Shown one piece after another: positions 59,396-64,000 of a stretch of DNA of 64,000 nt; positions within the stretch are counted from its first letter, which is position 1, and each line of letters opens with the position of its first letter. Source of the DNA: Sporopachydermia quercuum (taxonomy: Eukaryota > Ascomycota > Sporopachydermiomycetes > Sporopachydermiales > Sporopachydermiaceae); contig BCGN01000007.1 of NCBI GenBank assembly GCA_001599295.1, positions 1,105,791 to 1,169,790 of the forward strand, read 5' to 3'. The notes beneath the pieces were generated by a model, which was given only the letters and a program-made list of their open reading frames with translations, was not told where the DNA came from and made no database searches. Made by a program: the position numbers and the translations under genes.

Positions 59396-60672
59396 GAGTA
59401 GCAAGTAAACCGTGCAACAGGCTACCTGTTCGAACATCGAGTATTGGCTGTCTCCAGGTTCAATGCTGCGGGTTCAGCCTTCAGGAACAATCAACAGCAA
59501 TTAACTCGTTTCAGTTATGGCTATTATCAGCCCTTTCAAGCTTGCATGATTGGTTCTTATTGGGCAATCCCGGTTCTCATTCCGACTAGAATTCTGTGTT
59601 CTTTCCAATAATGATTGAAACCTGAAAGTCTTGTTGAGAAGAATACTCTGGAGTACCATATTGATATAGCCAACACTAATGGTTAGCTCTAACGGAAAGA
59701 ATCCAACTTATTCTAGAAAGTACAGCATATTCAGTGCTGCTGAGAGTATAATTGAGATCATCAGAAAAGCCAATCAGCAATGGACGATTGACAATTGCCA
59801 ATTGTCAACAGATAACTTGAGTCATTTCGATAGAAGGATAGATTACAAATATTAATTATTCTGAATAGCCTCACAGTGCCATCGGAAGGAAAGAATTATA
59901 CAGGTAAATGTTACTATCTATATTCTTCTATCATAGTCTTCTATCACAGTCTAAGCGTAATATCTTCGTTGCTCAGTTATTTCTAATTGCGCTGCCCGCT
60001 CATAGCTCATAGTATGTGCTGGTAGTGTGTACTGTGAAGACTAAAGCAAGTAAATATAGTAGATCTTTGTTTTCACTTCAAGCGTTTACGTTTACTTGTT
60101 TATTCCGACAATAAACTCCTCACATTTTACTGACGATAATTATGAATTGTGCCGTACTTCTTCTACAGCTATAATTNATGAAGAGGTCAAGTGCTGATAA
60201 TCACAGCTTTGTTAAATACTACTTTACTGTGTGATCAGTTTTCTTGATTATACAATGCGTGCTATAATTATAGTGATTATACATTATAATGCAATGTCAA
60301 TGCTGCAGTAGATAGTAACAGATATTAATAGAATTAATGAACATTGTAAATATTAATAGATTCTGGCCTTTCAATAGAACTGATACATATGTTAATACCC
60401 AACTAATTAAGGTCCAGTACATATGTCGTGCAAGCATAACCCAATCAAAGAACGAACGTTGTTTGCAATTAAATTAAGTTCCTCAGGTGTATTGGTGCGG
60501 TTTATCAGTATTCTTTCGTTAATCAACATAAAGTATTCAGTTCCGGCTGTTGATAGTTACCATTGTTAGTTAATCAACGATTAGGAAGAAACCATTCTGC
60601 TGTGAGTGCTCATTATGCCCCTTATAATTCATCATCCCACACCAATTCCATCGTGCTCTCTCATCTTACCTG
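59396..60672. other. Convergent intergenic region, DAD2 / NUP133-like gene
   Basis: About 1.3 kb of AT-rich DNA between two 3' ends. No coding frame, RNA gene or notable repeat is supported. Confidence 0.55.
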
Positions 60673-63600
60673 TCAAACAGCCTCCTTCGCAGCATTCTCA
60701 ACATTTGCTATGAACTTTTCCAATACTTGGCTATCAATAGATCTCACTGCATTGAAAACTGACTCAATCTCTGCTTTATACTGCTTCATTCCATTGCTTT
60801 GCTTGTCGGGATAATAGGGTGCATAAGTAGTTTCAACATCAGGCATTGAACTAATCGATTGAATAATTGCATTAGCGAATGGTTCATCTATAGATAGTAC
60901 TCCTGTTCANTTGAGTTAGTGATTGTTCGTTTTGAAGGAGAAAAGGTTAAATAGAAAGAAGAAAGCCAGCAAAGAAAAGAGGGTCGTCAGTGAATAATAT
61001 GTACTTCTAGCACTTTAAGACGTACTATGTATGATATAATGCGACGATGATGNTTGTTGCTTGCAGTTTAATAATAATAGCTATAATTATGAAACCCCGC
61101 AGTTTCTGTTCTTTCTATATTAATCAATGCTTTTATTGTCGTTATTGTCAACATTGATGATATTGTCGAATTGATTAATTAGCTGTTACATTTCTGTTGC
61201 TAGTTCAAGTAACAATAATTAATCAACTACAACTAATGCATACCGAGGTATGAACAGAAATTTGAAATCGACAGTAGTTGTACTTTTCGCACTACTACCA
61301 GAAATAGCAACATCAGTTAATGACAACACTAACTCCGCGCACGAACATTATTTTAATATACCATTGAAATAGTTGAATTTCGCATTGACATTAATTAACA
61401 TGGTATTCACACTTTCTCACCTATTTTGTCCCAAATGATTCAAACAAAATGCTTACCGTCGATATATAAGTTAACTAGTGTCTTATACAGATAGCTTGTT
61501 CTCACGTTATTCTTCTCAATGTTTTCCCTATTTATATTCCATTAGCACTTATTCACCGAATCATCAACCACCAATCATTTACCAAATCATCAACCAAAAG
61601 CTTGCCACTTACCTATCATACTCCAATACTCTTAGCCAGATAACTTCTCGTAGTGACCTTTTAACTTCCTCTCCATCACGAATATATTCCAACACTGTAA
61701 CGCCAATGCTATACAGCTTATCCATACTATCATTAAAAAGTCTTTGCAGTGTAATTAAGTCAATCAATTCTACAAGCACCAAGTCCTCCTTTTTATAGAC
61801 AATTTGGTTATACACATATTTCAAAATTGTAGCTGACAACGGTGCTTTTTTTCCTTCCTCAAGCTCAGTAGCTCTTGTTAGAATGCTCTGTTTCAAATCG
61901 TTGCCATTGATACTCTGAATAAGCGAAAGATATTGCTGTTCACCTCTCAGCAAAGGTAGTTTATGTTGAATGTACTTCATTTCAATTCTGCTGCCGCTGT
62001 TGGTGCTAGCGGTGTTACTATTATTTTTGTTGCTACTAGCAAGTAATCCAAGTTTCGCCAATGACAGTTGCAGAATCCTGTTATCCAATCCTTGCTTATT
62101 GTTCTTCCCACTCTGGAACAACCCTTTGATTCCATTTTCATATTCTCCTGCCTCTAGTCGATACTCGATGATCCATCTGATAGGTCCCACTACATCAGTG
62201 TATTTGGCCAGAAGCTCATTCCGCAACGCCTTTTCTTCAGGGAACTCCATCAGCAGATCATACAATTTCCCCTGGTTGATGAAATAGACACAGTACTGTT
62301 CAAACAGTGGTTTCCCATACAGTTTAAACAGATTACTCATAGTGCTTTGAAAATGTTGATGCTCCTCTGAATTAAATCCAAAGTTTGCTATAATGGACTC
62401 TCTCTTGATGTTGGAGATGGAAACGATAGCCGGCAGAATAGCAAACTCCTCAGCTAGAAGGAAAGCTATACTATGGTTGTTGGTAGTTGTAAGAAGTTCC
62501 AGCCAGTCATTTTGAGCTGTTTTGATCGTTTTCCAATGGCTGATAGCTCCATCTCCAGATCTATTGCTAGTACTAGTGAAATCATCACTAATCAAACGTG
62601 TCTTTTCACAAGAGACTTTCAGCATAAATCGAACAAGTTCTGGCAGCTTCTTAACCAGATTTTCATCTACTGANGTGCTACTTATTCGTTTTCTTACCCC
62701 TTCATATAGTCTTCCCAGCTGTTTGAACAGATCTATACTACTAATCCATGTTTCGGTATTCGCAACAAACTGTTCTTCGTACTCAGGAAACACTTGAGGA
62801 TAGAAAAAGCTTCTGAAGTCTCCAATAGCTTTGCTCAAACACTCAGCCAGTTTCAGCCCAATAGAAATATTGTCATTGGTCTTATTATACTCTCCTATCT
62901 CTCTATCATCTGTTTTCCTGTCTAGTACTAGTTTTAGCATATCAACAATGAACAGCATGCAATCGCTAAGCCGGAATTCAATCAGATCATCAATGGACAC
63001 TCTGCTGGACTCGTTTATATAGGAAAAAATATTGCTCAGATCGTTGTCGGCTTGGAATAAGGATAGAAGCTCCTTCAGGACAGTGACTTGTTCTAAAGCT
63101 GTAATAGCGGTCAGTCGGGAAGATGCATCTAGTTGGAACAGCAGTCCGGTGCTCTTAAGGAAATAAACCAGTCGCCACAGGGCTACTTCCTTAAACAAGG
63201 CAATATCGTCAATAGATTGCAATAATGGTGCGAAATAGATCCAGGAGCCATCGGAGATAGAAGTGATGATTTGCAGAGTTGCAGTGGTGAGCTCCGCAGG
63301 CGATTCTATCATCAGGGGGATGTTATCAAAGCGTAGGATGTTTCCTGGCTCCATTCCGTAGATTATAGCTTGACTGATTTTGCTTTTAATAAGAGAGAGA
63401 TGAGATGAGTTTGCCGGAGATGTAGTGATAGTGGCTCTATCTGTCTTGGTTGTAGAAGTACTTGTTGTAGATCTGGTGGAATCAGTTGGGTTAGTGAACC
63501 GTTCAATCTCCATGATACCGAAGCCCTGAACAAATAGCAGAACAGTGGAATTAGTAGAGCACATGCCTATAACACTAGTACCACCATTAACACTACCATT

Positions 63601-64000
63601 ACCATAGCTGCCGCCGAAAACCATCCCACTGTAAGCATCCTGAGCCCCAATGCCTACAATTCGAACTGAAGAATCAAACAGTACCAAATCCTCCCAACGT
63701 AGCTTTGAACCTTCGTCTGCTGAATTGCCATTTACTTCTGCTTGCATTCCTATGCTTGGTGGTAGAGCATCGATAAGAACTACACCGTATTCAAATACAA
63801 TATAAGCTGTGTTCCCAGGAGCAGGAAGCACTATCTGAGGAACCACTGAACCTCCAATTGCCGCTACGCAGCCTTTCAGTTCATGAGCACTACGGATATT
63901 TGAATAGGATCCTGCTTCAGTATTAAACAGCATATATACTCTCTTGTCGTTGCTATAAGTCGAAAAAGATGTGAGAAGCAGCAGACTGTCGTCGATGGGG
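60673..64000 (-). CDS. NUP133: Nucleoporin, NUP133-like, 5'-partial, at least three exons
   Basis: Exons in window: 61613 to beyond 64000, 61457-61527 and 60673-60902; about 890 residues are visible and the frame is open through the right edge (DSLLLLTSFSTYSNDKRVYM). The N-terminal part looks like a beta-propeller ([22 protein letters not shown]). A long helical part follows with VGPIRWIIEYRLEAGEYENG, the style of the Nup133/Nup155 alpha-solenoid. The last exon ends with NAVRSIDSQVLEKFIANVENA. Donors are GTAAGT and GTAAGC; acceptors follow GTGCTAAT and TCACTAAC; all phases agree. Nup133 is a tail member of the Y-complex scaffold of the nuclear pore. Nup157/170 or Nup120 are alternatives; the assignment is by pattern, not alignment. 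Confidence 0.7.

Overview
The window is nuclear DNA of a budding yeast (Saccharomycotina). Twenty protein genes can be read, and nearly all have recognisable yeast counterparts. Introns carry yeast-type signals: donors GTATGT or GTAAGT and branch sites TACTAAC or close variants. For a budding yeast the region is intron-rich: 18 introns can be placed in 9 of the 20 genes (HBS1/SKI7 four; SPO11 and the cytochrome b5 reductase three each; DAD2 and the NUP133-like gene two each; enolase, PAN6, NECAP and UFE1 one each). Intergenic DNA is long (often 1-2 kb) and AT-rich. CTG codons fall at conserved Leu positions (for example Leu52 of thymidylate synthase), which argues against a CUG-Ser yeast. The genus cannot be named from this window.

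Layout. 1-580: decayed minus-strand relic of a DBP2-like DEAD-box helicase. 0.8-9.4 kb: two long minus-strand genes with CG-richer codon use, a LAM-type sterol-transfer protein and an MNR2-like Mg2+ transporter. 10.8-23.7 kb: a probable mitochondrial protein, a KSP1-like kinase, SPO11 (four exons), a possible flippase relic at about 21.7 kb, and AIM17. 24.9-30.3 kb: enolase with a 5'-proximal intron, and SRP40. 32.2-42.0 kb: cytochrome b5 reductase-like gene (four exons), NDC80, PAN6, HBS1/SKI7. 43-52.7 kb: NECAP-like gene, MRPL20, PRP16, UFE1, CDC21 (thymidylate synthase). 54.6-64 kb: SGO1, DAD2 and a NUP133-like nucleoporin that runs off the right edge.

The genes form no operon or single pathway. 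Chromosome segregation and meiosis are well represented (NDC80, DAD2, SGO1, SPO11), but the genes are scattered. From SRP40 to the right edge 13 consecutive genes alternate strictly in strand, so every spacer there is either a shared divergent promoter or a convergent 3' region.

The most interesting locus is HBS1/SKI7 (38782-42019). Exon 3 can be spliced to either of two in-phase acceptors, giving a 590-residue Hbs1-like protein or an 879-residue protein with a 289-residue Ski7-like insert. No tRNA, rRNA, CRISPR array, transposon or virus-derived element was recognised.
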